DNA of 64,000 nt, taken from contig NZ_JAVDSB010000009.1 in NCBI RefSeq assembly GCF_031455095.1, positions 1 through 64,000 of the forward strand, written 5' to 3'. The position numbers and the translations under genes were made by a program. Source of the DNA: Paenibacillus_E qinlingensis_A. GTDB taxonomy: Bacteria > Bacillota > Bacilli > Paenibacillales > NBRC-103111. This document shows, in pieces, positions 26,785 through 34,927 of this stretch; positions within the stretch are counted from its first letter, which is position 1, and each line of letters opens with the position of its first letter. Below the pieces are notes generated by a model that was given only the letters and a program-made list of their open reading frames with translations, was not told where the DNA came from and made no database searches.

Positions 26785-28814
26785 TGCAGTGGCGTTTATC
26801 GGATAGCGGGTTCAGAAAAGCAGTTGAGATTCGACATTCAGAATCGGGGCAGGAAGCCTGTCTGTCATTTGCCCAATTGCTAACGGTAAGCAACCCACAG
26901 GGGGATAAGGAAATCGTCCCTGTGGGATCAGCATCATCGACTTCGGAGGGGCTTGAAGTGTCGGGGCAATCCGCAAACTTTCAGGTGAGCTCAACATGGA
27001 AACAGCACCAAGATATTTGCGACTATTACGAAGTGTTTGTAGACATTCAATATAGAGGTAAGGAAGCATCTGCCCATAACCTGCAGTTTGGCTGTCAGTT
27101 AGAAGGTGCAGGTAAACCAGACTGGATGATTCCGGGAGCATTTTATAAAGAGAATCGATTCGAGAAGAACTTGCGTCCGTATCCGCGGTATGATTTCCAA
27201 GGCGGCAATCCGCAGCAAATGGTGTCCGACTATTGGTCTTTTCGTGCAGACCGTGCAGCACTTCCAGCTGTATTCGCGTGGAATGACGGCATGTGCGGTG
27301 CGCTTTGTACCGAAGAAATGTCCTCGCTCGGGATTAGCGGATTGGGCTTCCGCGGCAATGCGACAGGTACGGAAATTTGGCTTAACTTTCCTTACAAAGA
27401 GGAACCCGTCACGTTTATTGGCAACGCCGTGCCTGCACCAGCTGATTTGGTTATGCATACCTTCCAGCCAAATGAAAAAGTGCATCTTCATCTTTATGTG
27501 TATGCAGGTACACCAGATCCACACAACTATAATCCATTTGTTCGTCAAATGTATGCGATACATCGCCAAGAACACGGTCTTAATCCGTGGATGGGCTTAG
27601 AACAAGCTGCAGAATTAACGGCTCATGGCCTATACGAATGGCACTATGACAAAGAGAACGACATCTTAAGGGAAACCGCAGCGTTCGACCGAGAGTTTAA
27701 TAACAATGTAAAAGGGATGGGCGATCGCCCTCACATGCATGTCAGCTGGGTAAGCGGTGTGCCTTATGCCTATGCTTTGCTAATGTACGGTAGGAAAAAA
27801 GTCAACTCCTCCTATACGGATGCAGGGATTGCAGTCTTGAATAAAATTGCAACAGGTCTTGCTCCGAACGGAACCTTCTGGGCTTCCTGGGAGCTTGGCC
27901 GAGGTTGGACGGCTGGCTGGAATCCGAAGAGGACTTGGCTTCAAGCAAGAACGGTCTCGGAAGCTACGTTATTTCTTGTTCGGGCGTTAGCTTTCGAACG
28001 AGAAGCGGGCATCGCGCATCCGGATTGGGAGCATGCCGTGCTGTCTAACCTACGATATGCGGTTAATCATCAACGTTCGGATGGAAACTTCGGCTCCTAT
28101 TACGATTGTGAGACGGGTGAAGTGCAAGAGTGGGACGGCGCAGGCGGTATGCTCTGGATTGCAGCCTTACTTGAGGGAGCAAAGTATTTCACAGAAGATG
28201 CATTCTCAGCTGCAGCAGTTCGTGGAGGAAGTTATTACGAGCGGTTTATCCGTGACGAGTATATTTACGGTGCACCCGAAGATGTTCATTTAACACCAAC
28301 GTCAGAAGATGCTTACAATGCGGTTGTTTCTTATGTGTTGTTGTATGAGTGGAACCATCAGCCACTCTGGTTAGAACTTGCCTCAAGCGCAGCAGACTGG
28401 ATGATGACATTCCGCTGGACATATAATTTACAATTTCCGAAGCATTCCTTGCTGGCCCAATACAATTATTGTTCACGTGGAGCAGATCAGGCCTCAACTT
28501 CGAACCAACACTTACACAATTATGGGCTATTCGCAGTACCTGAGATGTTGCGTCTATGGACATATACAGGCGATCGCTACTATTTAGATCGTACCCGTGA
28601 TCATATATCTTGCTTCTTGCAATTTATTGCCAGGGAAGATGGCGATTTCAATGCTTATAAAGGAATGGTTACCGAACGATTCTACAATACAAATTGTTTT
28701 CAGCCTAAGGGAATGATGTTGACACTATCTCATTCCTGGTGTATTGGACTTATTTTATATGCAGCACAAGCCTCCCAGTCTTATGAAAATGAATTGAATT
28801 TATTCGATCGCTAA
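26781..28814 (+). CDS. Uncharacterised (alpha/alpha)-barrel protein, possible novel glycosidase
   Basis: A 677-residue cytoplasmic protein not assigned to a named family from sequence alone. Residues ~1-260 look like a beta-sandwich. Residues ~280-670 show repeated helical signatures (A-Y-A-L-L-M-Y-G, F-L-V-R-A-L-A-F, G-G-M-L-W-I-A-A-L-L-E, Y-N-A-V-V-S-Y-V-L-L-Y, H-N-Y-G-L-F-A-V-P-E-M-L-R) as in six-hairpin (alpha/alpha) glycosidases and lyases. Candidate acids include those in W-D-G-A-G-G and S-E-D-A-Y. It overlaps the amidohydrolase gene by four bases and is followed by a sugar kinase after 14 bases, supporting a role in releasing a sugar. Confidence 0.6.
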   Translation: MMQWRLSDSGFRKAVEIRHSESGQEACLSFAQLLTVSNPQGDKEIVPVGSASSTSEGLEVSGQSANFQVSSTWKQHQDICDYYEVFVDIQYRGKEASAHNLQFGCQLEGAGKPDWMIPGAFYKENRFEKNLRPYPRYDFQGGNPQQMVSDYWSFRADRAALPAVFAWNDGMCGALCTEEMSSLGISGLGFRGNATGTEIWLNFPYKEEPVTFIGNAVPAPADLVMHTFQPNEKVHLHLYVYAGTPDPHNYNPFVRQMYAIHRQEHGLNPWMGLEQAAELTAHGLYEWHYDKENDILRETAAFDREFNNNVKGMGDRPHMHVSWVSGVPYAYALLMYGRKKVNSSYTDAGIAVLNKIATGLAPNGTFWASWELGRGWTAGWNPKRTWLQARTVSEATLFLVRALAFEREAGIAHPDWEHAVLSNLRYAVNHQRSDGNFGSYYDCETGEVQEWDGAGGMLWIAALLEGAKYFTEDAFSAAAVRGGSYYERFIRDEYIYGAPEDVHLTPTSEDAYNAVVSYVLLYEWNHQPLWLELASSAADWMMTFRWTYNLQFPKHSLLAQYNYCSRGADQASTSNQHLHNYGLFAVPEMLRLWTYTGDRYYLDRTRDHISCFLQFIAREDGDFNAYKGMVTERFYNTNCFQPKGMMLTLSHSWCIGLILYAAQASQSYENELNLFDR

Positions 28815-28828
28815 GGAGGGGCTGCTTG

Positions 28829-30208
28829 ATGTATACGGCGGGCATTGATATTGGCACAACATCCATTTGTGTCGTCGTAACCAATATCCAAGACGGATCC
28901 ATTATCCGTATCGCATCTAGAGCAAATGACTCGGAAATACCTGCTACGGAATTTTGGGAACGTACCCAAAATGGGGATCGGATTGTAGAACTGGTAAATG
29001 CATTACTTGCAGAGTGCCAGGAAGACTGGACTAACGTTGATGCCATTGGTATTGCATGTCAAATGCACGGCGTGCTGTATGTTGACAAAGAGGGTCAAGC
29101 GGTTAGCCCGCTCTTTACATGGCAGGATGGCCGTGGAGATCTTCATTATGCTTCGGGTCAAACCTATGCAGCAACATTAAATGACAGGACCGGTTATCCG
29201 GTTAATACAGGGTTTGGCTTAGTCACACACTTTTATATGACACAGCAAGATGAAATTCCAATGGGTGCTGTAAAGCTGTGCACGATTGGTGATTATGTGG
29301 CTATGAAGCTTTGCGGGGAGGCTGCTCCGTTCATGGATCGGACGAACGCCGCAAGTATTGGACTCTATTCGCTGGAGACGGGAAGATTTGATAACGAAAA
29401 GCTGAGCGCAGCAGGGATGGATGCCAGCTTTTTACCAGAGCTTGCAACGGACAGACAGCTTATTGGGGAAACAGCTGACGGCAAGAAGGTCGTCTGTGCG
29501 ATCGGCGATAATCAAGCCAGCTTTCTGGGGGCAGTGCCTACTTTCGAAAGTAATTTACTTGTTAATGTGGGAACTGGCTCGCAAGTGTCCGTATATTCTC
29601 CTAGTTTTATGCAATCTCCTATGCTGGAAACACGTCCATTCATAGACGGGGGCTATCTGCTTGTTGGGGCTTCACTTAGCGGTGGTAAATCGTATGAAGT
29701 GCTAGAACAATTTTTCCGTTCTGTGCTTGGCGCTTTTGCGGAGGCGGAAGAAAACCGACTCTACGAGGCGATGAATCGCTTGGCGGAAGAAGCGATGACG
29801 GAGGCTGTACCACCACTGCGAGTTGGAACCCAATTTTACGGAACTAGGGAGCATCCGGAAGCCACGGGCTTTATTCAAGGAATTCGAGCAGATAATTTCA
29901 ATGCCAAACAGTTAACAGCAGGATTCCTTCATGGCATTTTAGATGAATTAGTTGGTTGTACACAGCAGTTTCCTACTCACATTGTTGACAAGTTAGCCAG
30001 GCTGGTTGCATCAGGCAATGGACTTCGTAAAAATGCTGCGATGCAACATATCGCTCAGTTGAAATGGCAGCTACCCTTAACCTTTGGGAAAGTGGAGGAA
30101 GAAGCAGCATTCGGCGCAGCCATTCACGCTGCAGTCGTAACCGGTTATTTTAGAAATTATGAAGAAGCCCTACAAAGGATGCAAAGGAGCGATAGTCATG
30201 AAGCATAA
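28829..30208 (+). CDS. FGGY-family carbohydrate kinase
   Basis: About 459 residues of the xylulose/glucono/glycerol kinase superfamily. The phosphate-1 motif is G-I-D-I-G-T-T-S at the N-terminus, with a middle Q-M-H-G-V (substrate site) and W-Q-D-G-R, then G-T-G-S-Q-V and the late A-S-G-N-G motif. It phosphorylates a sugar or sugar acid in the cytoplasm; the substrate cannot be told. ATG 28829 is chosen since AAGGAGGG ends eight bases upstream. A 20-base operator-like palindrome lies within codons ~42-48. Its 3' end overlaps the next gene by 11 bases. Confidence 0.9.
   Translation: MYTAGIDIGTTSICVVVTNIQDGSIIRIASRANDSEIPATEFWERTQNGDRIVELVNALLAECQEDWTNVDAIGIACQMHGVLYVDKEGQAVSPLFTWQDGRGDLHYASGQTYAATLNDRTGYPVNTGFGLVTHFYMTQQDEIPMGAVKLCTIGDYVAMKLCGEAAPFMDRTNAASIGLYSLETGRFDNEKLSAAGMDASFLPELATDRQLIGETADGKKVVCAIGDNQASFLGAVPTFESNLLVNVGTGSQVSVYSPSFMQSPMLETRPFIDGGYLLVGASLSGGKSYEVLEQFFRSVLGAFAEAEENRLYEAMNRLAEEAMTEAVPPLRVGTQFYGTREHPEATGFIQGIRADNFNAKQLTAGFLHGILDELVGCTQQFPTHIVDKLARLVASGNGLRKNAAMQHIAQLKWQLPLTFGKVEEEAAFGAAIHAAVVTGYFRNYEEALQRMQRSDSHEA
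28952..28971. promoter_or_regulatory. LacI-type operator-like palindrome inside the FGGY kinase gene
   Basis: TTTTGGGAACGTACCCAAAA matches the operators ahead of the LacI gene, including the flanking A/T runs, with one base of asymmetry around the central CG. It lies about 125 bases into the kinase gene and 7.8 kb from the operon start. It could act as a roadblock or looping site. It encodes F-W-E-R-T-Q-N, so coding coincidence is possible. Confidence 0.45.
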
Positions 30209-30860
30209 ACTTGCCATTATTCATACAACCCCCGTCACGGTAGACAGTCTAAAAGCGTTAGCGAATGAGCTTCTGCCAGGCGTTGAAGTGATGAACTGGG
30301 TAGATGACTCGATTTTGCCACAGCTTGCCGCAAACGGTGGGCAAATTGATGAGATCGAAGATCGCTTTCGTCAATACGCACTCATTGCAGAGAAAGCAGG
30401 CGCATCTTGTATTTTAAGCGCATGCTCGTCGATTGGTGAGCTCGTTTCTCGTGTAGGTCCTCAGCTGAGCATTCCTATCATTCGGATTGATGATGCGATG
30501 GCAGAGTTCGCCGTGAGTTCTTCGGAAACCATCGGGGTGGCAGCAACGCTCGAAACAACACTCCAACCGACAAAACGATTGATTTCCGGTAAAGCGGCGC
30601 TAGCTGGCAAAGCGGTGCACATTGAAGCTGTTGTAGCTAAATCGGCTTATCAGAAACTGCTAGCTGGGGATAAAGAGGGACATGATGTGGAATTAGCTGA
30701 GGTTCTACGTGAGCTTGCATCTAAAACAGATCTGGTCGTTCTTGCACAAGCTTCCATGGCTAGAGTCATTTCGCAGTTTACGTCAGAAGAGCAAACACGT
30801 TTTCTTAGCAGTCCAAGGTTAGGCATGCTGCGTGTCAAACAAGTGATTGAGCAGCTTTAA
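30198..30860 (+). CDS. Asp/Glu racemase-superfamily protein lacking the second cysteine
   Basis: About 220 residues with the alpha/beta fold of aspartate/glutamate/hydantoin racemases and maleate isomerase. The first catalytic cysteine is present (Cys76 in S-A-C-S-S). The second, expected in the V-L-A-Q-A-S-M stretch near residue 185, is alanine. A two-base racemisation is therefore unlikely; a one-cysteine isomerase, decarboxylase or binding role is more plausible. The ATG at 30198 follows AAAGGAG and overlaps the kinase gene by 11 bases, indicating coupled translation. Confidence 0.78.
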   Translation: MKHKLAIIHTTPVTVDSLKALANELLPGVEVMNWVDDSILPQLAANGGQIDEIEDRFRQYALIAEKAGASCILSACSSIGELVSRVGPQLSIPIIRIDDAMAEFAVSSSETIGVAATLETTLQPTKRLISGKAALAGKAVHIEAVVAKSAYQKLLAGDKEGHDVELAEVLRELASKTDLVVLAQASMARVISQFTSEEQTRFLSSPRLGMLRVKQVIEQL

Positions 30861-30900
30861 TAGATAGAGATAAAAATAGGAGTACAAAGGAGAGTTCACC

Positions 30901-31821
30901 ATGACACAAACATCCACGAATTCATCAGTTATTACGTTGAAACAAGCACTAGAGGTAGCGGAAGCAAACCATTTTGCGATTGGTTCTTTTTCACCGCGCT
31001 ATACACCTATGATTGCAGCTGTTTTGAAGGCAGGGCAACTAGCGAACTCACCGTTAATCGTTCAGATTTCACATAAAGAATTAGTTCGCTATGGCATTAC
31101 AGCAGCTGAATTCGGAGAAGAGTTCTACCGTCAAGTGGAAGCAATGAAAATTACCGTTCCAGTTGTCCTTCACTTAGATCACACGAAGGAATTAGAAACG
31201 ATTAAAGAGGCGATTGCAGCAGGATTTACGTCCGTTATGATCGATGCTTCTGAGAAGCCTTTTGATGAGAATGCCGCGATTAGTAAAGAAGTTGTGGACT
31301 ATGCACGACCAAAAGGTGTATCCGTAGAAGCCGAGTTGGGGATGATCGGAACAACCGATTTTGTAGAGACAGATAAAGATGAAGAACTATACACAGACCC
31401 TGAGGAAGCGGCTGAGTTTGTGGCGATTACGGGTATTGATGCGTTAGCGGTTTCTTGCGGTACCGCACATGGTGTGTATGTCGTTAAGCAGCCCAAAATT
31501 GACTATGATCGACTGATGAAGATTCGTAAATTAACGCCTGTACATCTTGTCCTTCATGGGGGTTCCGGTGTGCCTTCGGAAATGATGCGCAATGCCTATC
31601 ATCTGCCTGGCGGCGGCGTTAGCAAAGTGAATATTGCTACTGATTTGGAACTATCCCTGCTCAAAGCTCTCGGTCGTGAAGAACGCATGACGAACGAAGA
31701 GTGCAAGAACTTGTCACCTGAGATGCTGCAAGCTGGCCGTGATGCGGTAACGCAAACCGTAATGGAAAAAATGAATGAATTTTTGAGCAGCACAGGGAAA
31801 GCAGACGCTTTTAACAACTAA
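30901..31821 (+). CDS. Class II (zinc) fructose-bisphosphate aldolase-type enzyme, copy 2
   Basis: A 306-residue paralogue of the protein at 15584-16501, roughly 70 percent identical by eye. The active-site residues are in the same register: Asp93, His94, Glu144, His189, His218. It carries the same S-F-S-P-R-Y-T-P-M replacement of the standard substrate loop. Its N-terminus and C-terminal tail differ, and the DNA is clearly diverged, so the duplication is not recent. It lies 13 bases ahead of a GH38 paralogue, repeating the aldolase-GH38 pairing of operon A. Confidence 0.88.
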   Translation: MTQTSTNSSVITLKQALEVAEANHFAIGSFSPRYTPMIAAVLKAGQLANSPLIVQISHKELVRYGITAAEFGEEFYRQVEAMKITVPVVLHLDHTKELETIKEAIAAGFTSVMIDASEKPFDENAAISKEVVDYARPKGVSVEAELGMIGTTDFVETDKDEELYTDPEEAAEFVAITGIDALAVSCGTAHGVYVVKQPKIDYDRLMKIRKLTPVHLVLHGGSGVPSEMMRNAYHLPGGGVSKVNIATDLELSLLKALGREERMTNEECKNLSPEMLQAGRDAVTQTVMEKMNEFLSSTGKADAFNN

Positions 31822-31834
31822 TCTGGAGGTTCTC

Positions 31835-34270
31835 ATGATGAATGAAAATAAGCTCTACATGATCGGTAACGCACATCTAGATCCAGTTTGGTTATGGCAA
31901 TGGCAAGAAGGCTTCCAAGAAGCGAAAGCTACTTTCCGTTCTGCACTAGATCGTATGACAGAATCCGAAGATTTCATTTTTACTTCCAGCTCTGCTGCGA
32001 TGTACGAATGGATTGAGAATAATGAACCTGCAATGTTCGCTGAAATCAAGAAACGTGTCCAAGAAGGGCGTTGGAACATTGTTGGCGGTTGGTGGATTCA
32101 ACCGGACTGCAACATTCCAAATGGGGAATCTTTTGTCCGTCAGGGCTTGTATGGCCAACATTATTTCAAGGAGAAGTTCGGCGTAACGGCTAAAGTTGGC
32201 TATAACGTAGACAGCTTCGGGCATAACGGCATGCTTCCGCAAATTCTGAAGAAAAGCGGTATGGACTATTACGTGATGATGCGTCCGATGCCGAATGAAA
32301 AAGGATTGCCAAGTCGTCTGTTCATGTGGGAATCCGATGATGGCTCACAAGTCATGACCTTCCGCATTATGTATGAGTATTTATCATGGGGCAAAGATTT
32401 GGAAAACCATGTTCGCCGCTGTCTAGGCGAATTCAAAGAGCCGCTCAACGAACTTATGTTGTTCTACGGTGTTGGTAATCATGGTGGAGGCCCGACGAAG
32501 GAAAATATCGAGAGCATTCGCCGCATGAACGCGGACCCATCACTGCCTAAACTTGAATTTGCGACACCAGATGCGTATTTCAAGCAAATGGAAAGCAGAA
32601 ATTTAAACTTGCCGGTGGTCCATGATGACTTACAGCACCATGCTAGCGGTTGTTATGCGGCTCACTCGGGCATTAAGCATTGGAATCGTAAAGCGGAGAA
32701 TCGCCTTATGGCAGCTGAAAAGTACTCCGCGCTTGCTTCATGGATTACAGGGCAACCCTATCCGGCAGAGTTCAATCAAGCATGGAAAAATGTACTCTTC
32801 AATCAATTCCATGACATTCTCGCAGGAACAAGCCTTGAGCCTGCATATGAAGATGCGATGTACTTGTACGGCGAAGCCATGGCGATTGCCGATCGTTCAC
32901 TGAATTACGCGGTTCAATCGTTATCGTGGAACATTAACATCGAACAGGATGTTACCATGAAGCCTATCGTTGTCTTTAACCCGCATGCATGGGAAAGCCG
33001 TGTGAATGTGGAGCTTGAAGTCGGCGGTATCAAACCAACGACTGTTTTATTAGATGACAAAGGGAACCCAGTACCGTTCCAAACGGTACAATCTCAAGCA
33101 TCTGCTAATGGCCGTTTCCGTCTAAGCTTTATGGCCGATCTGCCATCCATGGGTTATCGCGTGTATAAATTAGTAGCGGAGTCAGCTTCACATAAACCAG
33201 TTGGAGAACCGATTGTTGCCAGTGATGTGATGATGGAAAACAAGCGTTTCCGCTTGGAGTTTGATAAAGAAACAGGCTTTATTAAAAGCTTGTTCGATAA
33301 AGTTGCCGATCATGAAGTGTTCAAAGGTGATGGCGCGAAGCCGATCGTACTCGATGATAAATCGGATACATGGAGCCATGATGTTCTGCATTTTAATCAA
33401 CAAGCAGGTGCCTTTAAAGCTAAAAAGGTATTCCGCGTCGAGCATGGTCCTGTGAAATCGGTCATTCGTGTTGTCAGCGAATATGGCAGCTCCAAGCTTG
33501 TTCAAGATTTCGCTATGTACGCTGATCGCGATCAAATCGATGTTCAGGTGATGGTAGACTGGCGCGAATCGTTCAAAATGTTGAAGCTGGTATTCCCAGT
33601 GAATGTCATCTTCAGTAAGCAAACCTACGAAATTCCCTACGGGACGATAGAACGTGAGCATAATGGGGAAGAAGAGCCAGGGTTAACGTGGATTGATTAT
33701 TCCGGCGTTACTCGCAAGGGCAATATCATGTACGGCCTTAGCTTGATGAACGATGCGAAATACAGCTATAGCATTCATAACCAGGAAATGGCGATGACGG
33801 TACTAAGAAGTCCGATTTACGCGCATCACGTACCTTTCGAACCAGATCCTAATGGGGAGTACTCCTTTATCGATCAAGGTATCCAACGTTTCTCCTACTC
33901 CTTGCTGCCGCATGAAGGAAGTTGGGAACAAGCAGGCACAGTCAAGCGTGCAGCGGAACTGAACTGCAAGCCGATTGCCGTGATCGAATCGTTCCATCAA
34001 GGAGAGCTAGCACAAACGGATTCTTATGTGAACGTCAATAAAGACAATATTATTGTGAGTGCGATTAAGAAAGCCGAAGATAATCAGGATCTCATTATTC
34101 GTGTATATGAGACGAACAAAACGGCAACTTCTGCAGAAATTATGTTGCCTAGATGGAATCGTGTTATTAAAGCGGATTTCAAACCATGCGAAATCAAAAC
34201 TTTCCGCGTGCCGTACAATCCAGAATTACCGATAAAAGAAACCAATCTGTTGGAATGGGACGTGGAATAA
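31835..34270 (+). CDS. GH38 alpha-mannosidase-family enzyme, copy 2 of an 811-residue type
   Basis: Same length and architecture as the 17305-19740 protein: zinc site in G-N-A-H-L-D-P-V-W (His14, Asp16) and nucleophile Asp126 in Y-N-V-D-S-F-G-H. Most differences are scattered, with more change in the C-terminal beta domains. Two ATGs are possible (31835 and 31838). GGAGG at 31825-31829 gives better spacing to 31838, so the first Met may be absent. The next gene starts on the base after its stop, so translation is tightly coupled. Confidence 0.88.
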   Translation: MMNENKLYMIGNAHLDPVWLWQWQEGFQEAKATFRSALDRMTESEDFIFTSSSAAMYEWIENNEPAMFAEIKKRVQEGRWNIVGGWWIQPDCNIPNGESFVRQGLYGQHYFKEKFGVTAKVGYNVDSFGHNGMLPQILKKSGMDYYVMMRPMPNEKGLPSRLFMWESDDGSQVMTFRIMYEYLSWGKDLENHVRRCLGEFKEPLNELMLFYGVGNHGGGPTKENIESIRRMNADPSLPKLEFATPDAYFKQMESRNLNLPVVHDDLQHHASGCYAAHSGIKHWNRKAENRLMAAEKYSALASWITGQPYPAEFNQAWKNVLFNQFHDILAGTSLEPAYEDAMYLYGEAMAIADRSLNYAVQSLSWNINIEQDVTMKPIVVFNPHAWESRVNVELEVGGIKPTTVLLDDKGNPVPFQTVQSQASANGRFRLSFMADLPSMGYRVYKLVAESASHKPVGEPIVASDVMMENKRFRLEFDKETGFIKSLFDKVADHEVFKGDGAKPIVLDDKSDTWSHDVLHFNQQAGAFKAKKVFRVEHGPVKSVIRVVSEYGSSKLVQDFAMYADRDQIDVQVMVDWRESFKMLKLVFPVNVIFSKQTYEIPYGTIEREHNGEEEPGLTWIDYSGVTRKGNIMYGLSLMNDAKYSYSIHNQEMAMTVLRSPIYAHHVPFEPDPNGEYSFIDQGIQRFSYSLLPHEGSWEQAGTVKRAAELNCKPIAVIESFHQGELAQTDSYVNVNKDNIIVSAIKKAEDNQDLIIRVYETNKTATSAEIMLPRWNRVIKADFKPCEIKTFRVPYNPELPIKETNLLEWDVE

Positions 34271-34927
34271 ATGGACGCATCGGTTTGGCAGCAGTTGCAG
34301 GAAGCTGGGCGATACATGCTAAATAACGGCTTAGCTTGGGGAAACGCCGGCAACATCAGTGCACGAACCAGAGATGGCCATTATCTAATTACCGCTAGCG
34401 GAACGGATTTAGGAGAGCTCGGCGAAGATGATTTCGTCGAGTGCTCGATCTCAGAGGGCAAGGCGACTTCGCCAGATAAGAAACCATCGAAGGAAGTCCC
34501 CATGCATCAGGCGATTTATGAATCCCGCCCAGACGTAGGCGCTGTCCTTCATGCTTCCCCCTTTTACAGCACGATGCTAGCCTGTTCGTCAGAAACGTTG
34601 CCGTCCGAGTGGTTTGTAGAAACGATGTATTACTTAGAGCGAATTGAGCGCGTTCCTTATTTTCATCCAGGTTCCCGCGAGCTCGGTGAAGCTGTGCGTG
34701 AGAAAGCGGGCAAAGCCAGCGTTCTCTTCCTCGAAAACCACGGCGTTCTTGTCTACGACAAGAACGTGAAGGAGGCAAGGATGGCTATGCATACCCTTGA
34801 AATGGCTTGCCACATGTATGTCGTGGCGAAGAGCTCAGGTATTTCCTTGCGCAAGCTGCCAGAAGATGTTGTTCAGAGCTTCTTGAATGAGTCTGGTTAT
34901 CGGCCAAGAAGGAGGTTAACGGAATGA
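34271..34927 (+). CDS. Class II aldolase/adducin-family protein
   Basis: A 218-residue protein of the fuculose-phosphate/ribulose-phosphate aldolase family. W-G-N-A-G-N-I-S and T-A-S-G-T-D-L-G (phosphate site) are present, with Glu75 (K-E-V-P-M-H) and His157 (E-N-H-G-V) as expected. The H-x-H zinc motif reads H-A-S (His94, Ser96), so one usual zinc ligand is missing. It abuts the GH38 gene and overlaps the next kinase by four bases. Adducin-type aldolases beside DUF1537-type kinases act on four-carbon acid sugars as 3-oxo-tetronate-4-phosphate decarboxylases (OtnC). That role is possible here but unproven. Confidence 0.8.
   Translation: MDASVWQQLQEAGRYMLNNGLAWGNAGNISARTRDGHYLITASGTDLGELGEDDFVECSISEGKATSPDKKPSKEVPMHQAIYESRPDVGAVLHASPFYSTMLACSSETLPSEWFVETMYYLERIERVPYFHPGSRELGEAVREKAGKASVLFLENHGVLVYDKNVKEARMAMHTLEMACHMYVVAKSSGISLRKLPEDVVQSFLNESGYRPRRRLTE

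Noticed and set aside
27099..27575. A 158-codon frame antisense to the unassigned barrel gene
   Set aside because: No ribosome site, and its Trp/Cys/His-rich composition is typical of antisense frames.
30159..30197. N-terminal extension of the racemase-like protein
   Set aside because: AAAGGAG at 30183-30189 points to the ATG at 30198, and the family starts at M-K-H-K-L-A-I-I-H.
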